A stretch of 64,000 nucleotides of DNA from Sporobolomyces roseus. Its lineage: Eukaryota; Basidiomycota; Microbotryomycetes; Sporidiobolales; Sporidiobolaceae. The first letter of the stretch is position 1. The number at the start of each line of letters is the position of its first letter. Positions 1 through 11,750 of the stretch are shown piece after piece. The stretch lies in assembly GCA_016617785.1 (NCBI GenBank), contig JADILM010000006.1:868001-932000 (forward strand), given 5' to 3'. The translations under genes and the position numbers were made by a program. Under the pieces are notes generated by a model, which worked only from the letters and a program-made list of their open reading frames with translations, was not told where the DNA came from and did not search any database.

Positions 1-1090
1 GCTCACGCTCCGCGACCTGCGACCGACAAAGACGACATCGCTGACGAAGACGAAATGGGTCATCTCGATCTGATCTTGTCGCACGAGCGCGAGGAGAAAC
101 AAGACGTCGAGAACCGCGAGGATGCTCCGGTGGACGATGAAGGCAAACAATCAAAGCAGCTCATCTCGAATCAAGCACGTTCTCAGGTCGCTGTCAACGA
201 TACCTCGAATGGCATAAACGAGATGAGCGATAGAGTCAACGAATCAACCGACCACTCTGGCATTGAAACAAGGAACAAGAAACGTCGCAGAACGTCAAAG
301 AGTGTCGAGAAACAGGACGATCAGAAGCTCCTTCGTCGTATGGTACGAATCAAAGTCGAACATCCGTGAGCCCCTATGCTATGCTTTCATCGAATCTCTC
401 CGCTTCGACGCTCAATCGGTTTCACTTCAGATATAACGCTTTCCGAGCTTTTTTGGCGTATCTTCACACAGGTTCATTACCGATGACAGCGCTACCATCC
501 GACTGGATCATCGCCAAAGCCGACGCTTTTGGTGAACACGTCGGGGAAACGCGAGCCTTCAATTTCCCTTCTCGCGGTGAATGGCTTCGATCGGAATTCT
601 TCAAACTCAAAGGTCAACCAGACTGGAAAGACATCCAACCTTGCTCTCCCCACGCGCTTTACAGAGTCGCACTCGCCTTCGAATGTTCGGAAGTGCAGAC
701 GATCGCCTTGGATCGCATTGTTCGAAGCTTGACCGTCCGAAACGTGAATTTGTCTCCCTTCTCACGATCCGAGCCCTCTGCTGACTCCGAGGTCTCCTTC
801 ATAGGTCGCAATGGAGCTCGTGAGTCCGCTTAGTCAAGACGAATCCGAAACTGTCGAGAATGCGATCTTTCCCTTCTTCCAGAAGAACTGGGTAAATTTT
901 TGCCTCTTTTCTTCCCGAAGATCAACCCCAGTTCACGCTCACTGATGCCTCTCTACTCCTACAGGACGCCGTCAAGAGCAGTGCCGAATGGGATTGGGTC
1001 ATGGATCGATTTGCAGAAGGCAAGATCCCGTCGGCTAAAACTGTTCTCGTCAGAATGCTCAAAGCCATGGAGTTCCCGAAACCCAAGTGA
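1..1090 (+). CDS. BTB/POZ domain protein, 5'-truncated by the window edge
   Basis: The frame is open from base 1, so the true start lies upstream. An acidic/basic low-complexity stretch is followed by a region that reads as the second half of a fungal BTB fold: YNAFRAFLAYLHTG, then SPHALYRVALAFEC, an ALDRIVRSLTVRNVAMEL segment and a final helix. Three introns fit: about 366-429, 744-804 and 892-963, each GT...AG. Joining them removes all internal stops and gives a clean end at TGA 1088-1090. BTB domains mediate dimerisation or Cullin-3 adaptor contacts; no Kelch or MATH partner domain is visible in the part seen, so the role is unknown. Family call fairly sure; exact function open. Confidence 0.7.
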
Positions 1091-1406
1091 ACAGAGATTC
1101 TCTTGAGCATCATAGTATGCGTCAATCAATTACCGCTTGTGGATTGTAGATAACGCAAATGAAACGAAGTGCTTTTACGAATTCGAATCGAGGATCGTCG
1201 CGAAGCCTTCTTCTCCTTCAACAGTCTGAGCTCTTGCCGCAGCCTCGTTCATACGCAGCGTCTCTGACGTCTTCGATCCCACTCATCTCTCGCACCCATC
1301 GCTTCTCCTTCCTTTCCTACCCCTCACTCTCCCTCTCCCACGTTCCTCCCAGCTCCCAACGAAATCTTCTCTCTCGCCAAAAGCCCTTCCTCCTCCTTCT
1401 CTCTCT
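1091..1406. other. Non-coding interval between BTB gene and helicase relic
   Basis: Pyrimidine-rich on the plus strand in the second half. One open frame (1159-1422) is Ser/Leu-rich and looks like chance. It probably holds the 3' untranslated regions of the BTB gene and of the former helicase gene. Confidence 0.5.
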
Positions 1407-1574
1407 TTACATAGCGTCTTGAATATTCACGGGCATCTCGTCGATCTATAGAGCGCAAAGATGATCGTCAACTTTCGATTGCGGAGAGAGAAGACAGAGA
1501 GAGAAGGGACTCACTTGAGTTGCGTAGTGTTGTTCCAAGTCTCGTAAGATCTTGACATCCTCCATCGTGACGAA
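1407..1574 (-). pseudogene. C-terminal relic of a Fal1/eIF4A3-type DEAD-box RNA helicase
   Basis: On the minus strand, a CTAG acceptor at 1575-1578 leads into FVTMEDVKILRDLEQHYATQ. A 60-nt-scale GT...AG intron follows, then IDEMPVNIQDAM and a TAA stop. This matches the last ~30 residues of eIF4AIII/Fal1-like helicases, whose ends read FVT..D...LRDIEQ.Y.TQIDEMP.N. Upstream, up to the CCDC12 stop at 1807, I find none of the helicase body: no HRIGRxGRFG motif VI and no DEAD box. It therefore looks like the last two exons of a lost or moved gene, still with intact splice signals and stop. An assembly join or an old deletion are both possible. Too short to be functional alone. Confidence 0.6.
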
Positions 1575-1806
1575 CTAGAGAGAGAAGCGAGCTGAACCGA
1601 GCGTAGTAGCGTCGCTGATCGCTTCGACGAGACTCTTGAACGAGGATCAAACAGGAATCGATTTGGAGTAGTAAAAAAGGTTTCACTTTTGATTCTTGAA
1701 TACAAACACGGAAGGGGGGTACATACGAAAAGAGAACTAGTGAGTTACTGGGTATACGATACTACATCTGCTGCAAAGCGAGGAGAATGGGCCTGGCTTT
1801 TCCTGT

Positions 1807-2675
1807 TTAGTCCTCCTCCTCTACATCCGAATCTGCCGCGTCTCCCCCTGGTCCCGCTTGATCCATTCCTGCTACGATCTCGGCTCCTGCTGTTTCTCCT
1901 CCTGATGACTTTTGCGCTTGTAGTCGTTTACCTATTGAAACGAGGAGAGAGGGAGAGAAAGAAACGGGTTAGATCAGATTTGAAAGGGGAAGAGAGTATG
2001 AAGTGACATACGGATTAGTTGGGAGATGGCTAGTTCAGTCTTGGGTTTCAGTTTTGATAGCTGCAAATCCGAAACTCGCACCAAAGTCAGCATCGGATCA
2101 ATGCGAGTTCGTCGAGAGTTTTCGACCTACTTTTCGTTCTAAATCTCGCTTTAAATCCCAATTCGCTTTCTTCGGTTGAATATTCGTTAGATCCTGAGAG
2201 CGTAAGGATTCGAGCGAATACCGAAGAGATCACAAGAGGTTAACGAGGTTCGAGAGGGAGAGTTGCGAAAGAGAGAAAGAGAAAGTCAGAAATTCGCTCA
2301 ACATCACTCAAAGAGGGTAGCGAGCAAAACGTACGAGTTCCTGCTGTCTCGCTTGTTGATCCTGTGCGATGACTTGATCTGCCAATCCATCCGTCTCTTT
2401 CTCGACTGTTTCCTCTTCCTCTGTTCTCGCATGTTTCCTCGCCAATCCAGTCTCTGGATCAAAGTTTCGGAACTTGAATGCTGCTGGCCTACGCGTTTAA
2501 TCTTTACTATGAGCTCAGAAGAGACAAGGGAGGGGAGAGAGGGAGGGAGGGAGACTTACTTGTCGGTTGATAATTGATTCGATGTATCTTGATCTCCTGT
2601 GTCGTGTAGAGTCTTGCGCTTCTTGAGTGCAGCTAGTTTCTCTTTCCTTGCATCTGCAGCTGCTTGTAGTGACAT
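1807..2675 (-). CDS. CCDC12 / Cwf18 spliceosome-associated protein
   Basis: Five exons join into a ~160-residue protein. It starts MSLQAAADARKEKLAALKKR, continues KPAAFKFRNFDPETGLARK, then a Glu-rich coiled region (EEEETVEKE), DLTNIQPKKANWDLKRDLERK, LSKLKPKTELAISQLIRKRL, and an acidic tail. Order and motifs match the cwf18 family (human CCDC12), a small component of the NineTeen-related/activated spliceosome. The NWDLKRD motif is the family hallmark. The start is the ATG at 2675 because it gives the conserved N-terminus; the TAA is at 1807-1809. It is divergent from SF3B3 across only 125 bp, so the two splicing genes probably share a promoter. Its 3' side abuts the helicase relic. Confidence 0.9.
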
Positions 2676-2800
2676 AGTTTCGAGATTGGAGAGGGTAAAG
2701 TTCAAGATCAAAAGAGTACTCTTCTCTCGCTCTTACACCTTGACTACTCCTACTCCGACTACTTGAATCTAATCTCAGAGGTCACTAGACACCTCCGAGG
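2676..2800. promoter_or_regulatory. Shared divergent promoter, CCDC12 and SF3B3
   Basis: The 125 bp between two opposite start codons must contain both promoters. It has short pyrimidine-rich blocks (CTCTTCTCTCGCTC) and no clear TATA box. Both flanking genes act in the spliceosome, so co-expression is likely, but that is inference. Confidence 0.45.
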
Positions 2801-5800
2801 ATGCATCTCTATCATCACTCACTCCTCCCTTCCTCTTCCATCACTGCAAGTTGCGTAGGAAACTTCTCGGGAACCAAACAACAAGACATCCTCCTAGTAC
2901 GAGGAGGTACTCGATTAGAATTGATCAGGACAGATGCACAAACTGGTAAATTGGATTCAGTGGTAGAGGCGGAATCTTTTGGTCAGATTCGTTCCATCGC
3001 TCCATTCAAATTAACTGGAGGTGCAAAAGGTACTCACTCCACTCCACTATCCCCTTACACTGATACCTCGAGCTGATGGAACGATCGAGTTCGTCCAGAT
3101 TATATCATTTTGGGTTCAGATTCGGGAAGAATTGTAGTTTTGGAATACGATGCTACCAACAACGTCTTCAACAAATTACATCAAGAAACTTATGGAAGGT
3201 CCGGGTCGAGGAGGATCGTACCCGGTCAGTATTTGGCAACGGATCCGAAAGGGAGGGCAGTCATGATTGGTGCGATGGAAAAGAGTAAATTGGTTTATAT
3301 CCTCAACCGAGTCAGTACCAACTACCTCTTCCAGCTTGCGGGTACAACAGTGAGCTGATCAGGTAGCGATCCCTGACAGGATGCCGAAGCGAATCTTACC
3401 ATCTCTTCACCACTCGAGGCACACAAACCTCGAGCGATTATTCATTCTATCGTTGGAGTCGATGTCGGATTCGAGAACCCTCTCTTCGCAGCTCTCGAAG
3501 TTGACTACACTGAATCAGATCAAGATTCAACTGGAGCTGCTTTCGATTCTGCTGAGAAGGTGAGTTTGATTTGGGTGTTCTACTCCTCGCTTCTTCTTTC
3601 TCCAAGCTGACTCCACTCTCCGAGTTTCGACAGATGTTGACTTATTACGAACTCGATCTCGGACTGAATCACGTCGTACGAAAATGGAGTGAACCCACGG
3701 ATCCTCGAGCGAATCTACTAGTTCAAGGTGAGTTTCTCCTCCCTTCCCCTCCTTCCGCCTGTGATCTGTTTACTTACCTCTCTCCCTTCGTTTGTAGTTC
3801 CCGGAGGACAGAATGCCAACACGGATAAGTTTGATGGACCTTCTGGAGTGTTGGTTTGTTGCGAGGATTACATTATTTACAAACATCAAGGTTCGAAGGA
3901 ACACAGAGTACCAATTCCGAAACGAAGTCATCCTTTGTCGGATCCGGATCGAGGGGTTATCATCACGAGTGCTGTTATGCACAAGATGAGGGTAAGTTTC
4001 AATCTTCTCTCGCTACTTTCCCTCCGAAGAGTATTGAGCGAAACGTTGTGGAACAGGGTGCATTCTTCTTCTTGTTACAAAGTGAAGAAGGTGATCTCTT
4101 CAAAGTAACGATCGATCACGATGAAGAAGAAGTTCAATCCCTCAAGATCAAATACTTTGACACCGTCCCCGTCGCCTCTTCCCTCTGTATCCTCAAATCC
4201 GGATTCCTCTTTGTCGGATCCGAATTCGGTAATCCTCGATTATACCAATTCGAAAAGTTAGGAGATGACGACGAAGAACAAGAATTCTCTTCTACCGATT
4301 ATGAAAACTTGGGAGCGGGAACCGAACCTCTCTTACCACTCGCGACGTTCCGACCGAGGGCTTTGGAGAATTTGGCGATCGCAGACGAGTTGGAAGTGAT
4401 CAGTCCAGTGTTGGATTCGAAAGTTGCGAATTATTTGGGAGAGGATACTCCTCAGATTTACACGGCGTGTGGAAGGGGCGCGAGGAGTTCGTTGAGGATT
4501 TTGAGACAGGGATTGGAAGTAATGGAGGCGGTTAGTTCGGAGTTGCCAGGTGCTCCTATCGCTGTTTGGACTACGAAAATCAAGCGTGAAGGTAAGCTAT
4601 TCTCCCGCTGACTAAGGCATGCTCCTCCTTTACTCAGCTTGAGTCAAATTCGTTACAGATGAATACGACGCCTACATTATCCTTTCCTTTGTCAACGGTA
4701 CTCTCGTCCTCTCGATCGGAGACACAATCGAAGAAGTTTCCGATACTGGTTTCATTTCCTCCGCACCAACTCTCGGCGTTCAACAACTCGGTGACGACGC
4801 ACTCCTCCAGATCTACCCTCGAGGAATTCGACACATCTTACCGGACAAGCGAGTGAACGAATGGAAAGTTGGAGGAAGGGAGACGATCGTTACTGCCACT
4901 ACGAACCAACGTCAAGTCGTCATTGGATTGTCGAGTGGAGAGATTGTCTACTTTGAGTTGGATATGGATGGACAGTTGAACGAGTTCCAGGAGAGGAGAC
5001 CGATGGGAGCTGAGATTTTAACTATGAGCGTTGCGGAAGTTCCAGAGGGGAGACAGAGAAGTCCTTATCTCGTGCGTAGAGTTTCTCTTTACGATCGTGT
5101 CACTCCACGCTGATCAATCGAGCTACTTCCACCACAGGCTGTTGGATGTGCCGATCAAACCGTCCGAATCATCTCCCTCGACCCCGATTCGACTCTCGAA
5201 ACCCTTTCCTTACAAGCTCTCACCGCTCCTCCTTCTTCCATCATCGTCGCCGAGATCCTCGACTCGAGTATCGACAAATATCATGCTACTACTTTCGTCA
5301 ATATCGGATTAGCGAATGGTGTCCTCCTGAGAACGGTTCTCAACACTGTTTCGAGGCAATTGACCGATACTCGAACTCGGTGGGTGATCAGGTCTCGTGA
5401 CTCTATCGCTGCTCTTAGCTGATGACAGCCTATCCTCATCCTTACAGCTTCCTCGGATCGAAACCCGTCAAGCTTTCTCGAATCACTGTTCAAGGTTCTC
5501 CAGCTATTCTCGCCCTCTCTTCTCGACCTTGGCTCAACTACGTCTACCGAGGGATCCTACAATTCACTCCTCTCATCTTTGACGCCCTCGATTACGCTTG
5601 GAGTTTCTCCGCAGAACTGTGTCCTGAAGGATTGATCGGTGTGGTCGGAAACAGTCTTCGGTTCGTTCTGAACTTCTCTCAGATCTTCCTCGAGCAAAGG
5701 AGCTGACCAGATCTTGCGCTCGAACAGTATCTTCACCTTTCCTCGACTCGGACAGAAAGTTCAACAAACCTCGATCCCCCTCTCCTACACTCCTCGTAAA

Positions 5801-7247
5801 CTTCTAACTTCCCCTTACTCTCGATTACTCTACACCGTCGAATCCGACCATCGAACGTTCGGACTACCAGCGATGGAGAAGATGGTCGGTGATTTGCAAA
5901 CGGCAGAGATTCAGGTCGACGAAGAAATGTTACAGTTGGATCAGGCAGAATTTGGACTACCGAGAGCGCCAACGGGAACTTGGGGAAGTTGTTTAAGGAT
6001 CGTTGATCCTGTTGCTGTGAGTCGACCTCTTTTCTATTTCAGCGTCGTTGCGGAAAGCTGAAACTCGAGTACGGTTTCACAGGCGGAAACTATCTTCAAA
6101 CTCGATTTGACTCAAAACGAAGCCGCTTTCTCAGCTGCGATCGTCACTTTTCATTCAACACCAAACGAGATCTACCTCGTCGTCGGAACTGGTCAAGATA
6201 CTTCCCTAGCGCCGAGATCATGCAAACAGGCTTGGTTGAACACTTATCGAGTGACGGATGAAGGAAAGAGTCTGGAACTGCTGCACAAGACTGAGGTGGA
6301 CGACATTCCGAAAGCGTTGATCGCATTCCAGGGTCGATTGGTCGCCGGTGTTGGAAAGGCATTGAGGTTGTACGAGCTAGGAAAGAAGAAGCTGTTGCGA
6401 AAAGCTGAGAACAAGGTGCGTCTCAACTCGAACCTTACATCTTGTTCTCTTCTTTAGAGACTGATGTAGGGTTTTGATTGACTGCACAGTCATTCTCATC
6501 GATGATCATGACTCTCAATACTCAAGGTTCTCGATTACTCGTTGGAGATGCTCAAGAATCCGTTTCCTACGCCGTCTACAAAGCTCCCGAGAACCGATTA
6601 TTGGTCTTCGCAGACGACACTTCACCGCGATGGACGACAGCGACAACGATGGTCGATTACGAAACAGTTGCAGCGGGAGATAAATTCGGAAACGTTTTCC
6701 TGAATCGATTACCTGCTGGAGTGAGTGAAGATGTCGACAACGATCCAACGGGAGCGAGCATCATGCATGAGAAACCTTACCTCATGGGAGCGCCGCATCG
6801 AACTCAACTCCTCGCTCATTACTACATTGGAGATATCATCACTTCAATTCAAAAGGTCTCGCTCGTCGCCGGAGGAAGGGACGTCTTGCTCTACACCGGT
6901 CTCATGGGTACTGTCGGAGTCCTCGTGCCTTTCGTTTCGAATGAGGATGTCGATTTCTTCTCGACTCTGGAAATGCACCTTCGATCAGAAGCTCCTTCTC
7001 TAGTTGGTGAGCACTGTTCTCTCCTTGAATCATTGCGAGTTGCGTACTGATAGACACCTTTGCAGGTCGAGATCATCTCACTTATCGATCAGCTTACGCG
7101 CCCGTCAAATCAGTCGTCGACGGTGACCTTTGCAACCAATTCCGAACCCTCTCCATGCAGAAGCAAGCCCAAGTCGCACAAGAATTGGATCGAACTCCCG
7201 AAGAAGTATTGAAGAAGTTGGACAACATCGTTTCGAGTACTTGGTAG
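2801..7247 (+). CDS. RSE1: Splicing factor 3b subunit 3 (SF3B3/SAP130/Rse1)
   Basis: Thirteen exons join to a ~1,200-residue protein that follows the SF3B3 family from start to finish. The N-terminal beta-propeller reads [17 protein letters not shown], followed by [95 protein letters not shown] and DKRVNEWK. The C-terminal CPSF_A region ends [19 protein letters not shown]...[11 protein letters not shown]3B3 is part of the SF3b heptamer of the U2 snRNP, where its propellers clamp SF3B1 and help branch-site recognition; it is nuclear. Introns are 45-90 nt with GT...AG ends and CTGA-type branch sites. No truncation or frameshift is seen. The start is the first ATG, 125 bp from CCDC12. Confidence 0.96.
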
Positions 7248-7384
7248 ATGAGAACAAAAAAAGCTCTGCTGTTCATGGAGCACGAATTGTAACCTTGTTG
7301 TTTTCTACGTTCTTTCTCTCAAGTGTTTCGTTCCGGCGAGAGGGTGTGAGAGGATGATCTAGTGTCTATTTGCTGGTGTCCTCT

Positions 7385-9067
7385 TCAAGAGGGATCCGAA
7401 TCTAAATAATTACTCTTCGCCCAATCCTCCCCTCGATAAACTCCCGCCAATCTACAATCTTGATCCCACTGACTCGTAGACAACCTCACGATCTTCCCTA
7501 ACGGATTCTCAGGATCCTCCATCCACTTCCCATCTTTCTTCCAGTCCAGCATTTCCTCGTATTCCTCCTTCCCCTCCTCGCTCGACAAAAACTCTAATCT
7601 CTCCGCCAATCGTTTCAATCCAGCTTTCGCTTCCTCCGAGAGTTCTTCGGGCGCTTTCGAATCGGAACGAGAGGGAGCCGTGTAGTTCGAGGGGAGGTAA
7701 GAAGCGATATCGATTCCTGCGTTTGGGGAGGGGAAGAATCGGGAAGAGTAGGAAGGTGCACCGAATACGAGAGGTACGGAACCTCGTTCGAGAGCTTGGT
7801 AATATTTCTCCGTCACGTAGTCTAGCGATCGAGTGAGAGTTTAGAAACAGTGAGAGAGAAGATACGAAGGGAGAAGAGAGGGTACTAACCGTAATCGTTC
7901 GAGTTTTCGAATGCAATTGAGAATAGGTAGTAGTTAATCATCGTGATCTATATAGTGAGGGATCAGCATCAATTCATTTTCGAGAGCGAGGAGATCGAGA
8001 GATGTGACCGCTCACTTTCGTGTTCCAAGCATTGTGATTCTCTCCTACTTCTTCATAATGACCCATCTTTCTCAACTCTTCATCCGCATTCGCATCATTA
8101 TGACAACTCCCATAATTGTCCACTTTCCCTTGCAGCAACCTCGTCAATTCGTCCAATACTAGAGTCCTCGCATTCTTGGGATGACAATTCGAGATGAAGG
8201 ATGCTGCAATCTTGTCCTGTCGTTTTTGAGAGTAGGGGACGGGTGGATTCGAGTAGTTGAAATAACTATAGGAATAAGTCGTGGGCACAGTCGAATTTAA
8301 ACGATCTAAAATTCGAAAAGAAAGAAAAAAAAACGTCGTTCAGTTCCCGTTCACGTCAATAAGACATCGCGCGTATTTGTGATAGAAGCCTTACAAGTCA
8401 TTTCATAATCATAAGTTTCATTCCTTCTCCCTTGGCTCAACTTGTCGAAATGTTGTTCCAATTTCTCCCGATTCGGTGCGCTCTCGACTCCAGTAACCGC
8501 GGTTTTCTGCCATGGTCTTTTGTCTTTCCATTCGGGTAACTCTTGACTCCCTATCCCTTGATGCGAATCCGAGTTGAAGATGACAATATCGGCTGATTCT
8601 GGATCTGAAGAATGAACGACTGGAATGGGACATTGGGAAGGGGGAAGGAGAGGAGAGTGAGAGTTTTTGATTGGTAAGTCGAGATAATGGATTCGGACTG
8701 GCGGATGGGAGGTGAAGTCGAAGGAGAGGGTCTCGGGGGAAAGGGAGTTGGGTTTGTGCGAACCAGAGGTGAAAGTCGAGTGATTCTTTTCGCGTGGTGT
8801 AGAGGTGAATAAGTAGGATCCTAGGGATAGTATCGAAGCTCCTACAACTACTCCCGCAAGGAAGAGTGAGAGCTGTTTGAATACACTTGATGAGGATTCG
8901 TTATCTCTTGGAGAGAGGTTCTGCCACGCTAACTCCTCCTCTAGCCCTTCTGAATCTGGTTCTGTGTCTGTATGTTGCGCTCCACGTTCTAGGTCTGTAG
9001 TTGAAGAGGAGATGGGGGTGTAGCCATTAAAGGTGTCGAGTTTCACCGGGGCTGAAAGCGTGTTCAT
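7385..9067 (-). CDS. Family GT10 alpha-1,3-fucosyltransferase-like type II membrane protein
   Basis: The N-terminus is a ~65-residue Ser/Glu-rich cytosolic tail, then a single membrane segment at about residues 66-87 (LSLFLAGVVVGASILSLGSY), the type II Golgi layout. The lumenal part carries ADIVIFNSDS, VTGVESAPNR, a middle block with AASFISNCHPKNAR and the strong GT10 donor-binding signature DYVTEKYYQALERGSVPLVFGAP. This is the motif that contacts GDP-fucose in alpha-1,3/1,4-fucosyltransferases. Three introns separate these blocks, and the stop TGA is at 7385-7387. GT10 enzymes transfer fucose to N-glycan or other GlcNAc. They are sporadic in fungi, so the acceptor is unknown. All main motifs are intact, which suggests an active enzyme. 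Confidence 0.85.
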
Positions 9068-9519
9068 TGTAAAGGAGGTCTCCGGAATCGCACCGGAGAA
9101 CTACACTGCGGTGTTGTGGCGAGAGCGAATATCGAGAGGTGAAAGGTGAAGGGAAGAAACGCAGTTTTCGATTTTCGTGGTGTTTTTCGCAGGGAGAGTC
9201 TCTCTTCGCAAAACTCGGATGCTGACTCACAGGCAAGATTTCTGAGTTGGATATAGTCTATGCTCTGGAGGCCCGCGTTGAAAAGCGCTATTACCTTGCG
9301 GCAGCGCTTGCAGACGGAGGGTAACTTCGCAACCAGCAACAAAACTTGCCTTCCTCGCTCTCTTGGAGATCTTTCAATGCAGTCTCCCATCGGAGCATAC
9401 AATATAGTGTCGTTACTACGTGCTGAATCGTCGAAGATAGCATCCAGCGGGTTCGTGTTGTCTTGAGAGGCGCCGTTAAAAAAACTCGAATGTCCTTTGA
9501 TGATCGGAGGGTCCTTCAT
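9068..9519 (-). CDS. Possible hypothetical exon upstream of the fucosyltransferase
   Basis: An open frame starting at 9519 gives MKDPPIIKGHSSFFNGASQD, then VLLLVAKLPSVCKRCRKVIA and FNAGLQSIDYIQLRNLAC. It looks protein-like, with a CxxC pair, up to a GTGAGT donor near 9225. Beyond that the frame reads on to a stop that overlaps the fucosyltransferase ATG. I recognise no family. It may be a small gene, a 5' exon of another transcript, or chance. It overlaps an equally doubtful plus-strand frame starting at 9490, so at most one is likely real. Confidence 0.25.
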
Positions 9520-10003
9520 TCCAGCGAGTATCGTTCCAGCGACGACAAATGTCCTCTTTGTATTGATCGTGTATGTGATGAACAGCTGTGGGAGGTATTG
9601 AGCGACTTGCTCGCTGAGGAAACGAAGCTGAGGCTCAGAGACGTTTTCATTTCCTCCTGTTTCTCGAAAAGTCAGTACTATGAACGATTCGAACGGGGGC
9701 GACCGGAGCCTATCGATTATCTGAATGTTGTAGCGCCCTCGAGCTCGACGCCAGTCAGGTGCTCAAGCGCCAACGAGGTTGGAAGAATGAAGGAACGGAG
9801 CAATTCAGTTCGAAGCGAGCGGGTACACGGTCTAGCGGAGAGCGCAGCATCACAAGCTTTATTGTAGAGCCCTTGAAGCGGATTGTCGAGATATTGGATC
9901 TCGATGTGAAGTGTAAGGAGCCAAAGAAATTCGAGCGACTCTCCTCATTCTCCTACCATCATCTCGTTGCCACTCAAAGAGCCCAAGCGACTTCTCGAAG
10001 CTA
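9490..10003 (+). CDS. Possible small hypothetical gene
   Basis: An ATG at 9490 opens MSFDDRRVLHSSEYRSSDDK followed by CPLCIDRVCDEQLWEVLSDL and FISSCFSKSQYYERFERGRP. After a presumed intron around 9745-9860 a different frame reads SFIVEPLKRIVEILDLDVKC and ends near 10003. The composition is protein-like and there is one CxxC motif, but I recognise no family and could not fix the splice sites. It ends about 90 bp before RBM22/Slt11. Low confidence. Confidence 0.3.
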
Positions 10004-10091
10004 GCAGAACATCTCCAGTGAATCTACACGCCCTCCAAGAAGCTTATCCACCCTTGCTCGCTTTCCCTTTCGCTTGATCAATCTCGTCAAG

Positions 10092-11468
10092 ATGCCGCCT
10101 AAAGCAGACCTCAACAAAGCAGGAGTAGAGTCATCCGACTTCCCGAGTCTGTGTAATACCTGTCTAGGTCCTAATCCGTGATTTCACCTTACTCTCGACT
10201 TCGACAGGTTGAAGTTGACTAACCCTTGAATCTTCTTCCATCTAGTTACATCCGCATGTCGAAACAACCATTAGGAGCAGAATGTAAAGTCTGTACACGA
10301 CCATTCACAGTGCGTCTCTGTTCCCCTCTCCCTCGTCCTCTCCCGATTCGAGTTCTGACTTTCCTCCCTTTCTCCCCTTTCCTCGATTCAATGCAGGTCT
10401 TCCGTTGGTTACCAGGACAAGGAATGAGATACAAGAAGACTGAAATCTGTCAAACCTGCGCGAAAGCAAAGAACACTTGTCAAACTTGTTTGTTGGATTT
10501 ACAATTTGGATTACCTACCCAAGTGAGGGACACTGTTTTGGGACGATTATCGAAAGCTCCTCAGAGTGATATCAATCGAGAGTATCACGCTCAGAACCGT
10601 AAGTACTCCCTCACTACACTCCCTCCTCTCGAATCAGAGCTGACTGAGGTCGGTGAGGTTTGCAGTCGAGAAAGATCAAGATAATGGAGAATCGGGTGCA
10701 TTCCAATTCGGGAAAGCAGATTCAGCAGGGAAAGAGTTGTTGAAGAAGTTGGCGAGACAAGATCCGAGTTACAAGAGGAATCGACCTCATATTTGTTCGT
10801 TCTATGCTAAGGGGAGTTGTAATCGGGGTGACGCGTGTCCTTACCGACACGAGTTACCCGTCGAGAAGGGGGATTTGAGTCATCAGAACATCAAAGATCG
10901 CTGTGAGTCCAACTCCCTTTTTTCTCGGGTTCAATCGTCTCTTCGAAGTTTTGCTAACATTTCGCGTTTCTTTCGCCATCGATAGATCACGGAAGTCATG
11001 ATCCAGTAGCACGCAAGATTCTCTCAAAGCACGCTGGAGAATCAGGTCTCGCACCTCCCGCAGACGAAGATATTGTACGTCGCTCTCTTCCTCTACTCCC
11101 TCCTTTCTCCCACTGAACCCCCACTTTTCTCTAAATAGACATCACTCTTCCTCACTTCCCTCCCACCAACTGCTACAGAAGACTCGATCCGTCAATTCTA
11201 CGTCTCCTCCTCCTTCCCTCCTCAAAAAATCAAATCGATCGTTGTCGTACCCACTTCGAAAGTAGCTTTCGTTAATTTCACGAATCGGGAAGCGGCGGAA
11301 CAGGCAGCGGAGGTGTCGAGTATTGGGGTCAAGGTGGATGGGCATGAAGTCAAATGTCAGTGGGGTAGAAGTCGACCGAAGAAGGTACAGGGAGGAGGAG
11401 GAGCCGCGAGTGGAAGTGGAAGTGGTACGATCGTGAATGAGAGGGAAGTGGGAACTACTGGGAAATGA
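10092..11468 (+). CDS. RBM22 / Slt11 (Ecm2, Cwf5) pre-mRNA splicing factor
   Basis: Six exons join to one protein. The start [20 protein letters not shown] is followed by a Cys-rich N-terminal zinc domain ([46 protein letters not shown]), the family's typical [24 protein letters not shown] zinc finger and the [11 protein letters not shown] linker. An RRM follows ([20 protein letters not shown] ... [17 protein letters not shown]), then a Gly/Ser tail. RBM22/Slt11 contacts the U6 ISL and the intron in the activated spliceosome. Every zinc ligand pair I checked is present. The start ATG at 10092 gives the conserved N-terminus; the stop is TGA 11466-11468. It converges on FRG1. Confidence 0.93.
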
Positions 11469-11750
11469 GGGAGAGGAACAGTAGAGTAACTGAAAAGAGA
11501 ATGTTGTAATCCTCTGGCTCTCGAACTTTTGTAGACGAGAGGTCGAGTAACCGCTATTTGCACTGAAAGAGAGAGTACATCGAAGTTAGAGTAGAATGAC
11601 AACAAGGAGGGAAATGAATACAGCAAGGAAGGCAGAACGATTCGAGCAGCTTCATGAAAAGCGTCTTTCTTCAGCAGTATCGATCACTGTAGGGAGTCAT
11701 CAAAAAGTACAATCAGTTACACTCGTCTGATGGCAGATTCGTAGGTCTCC

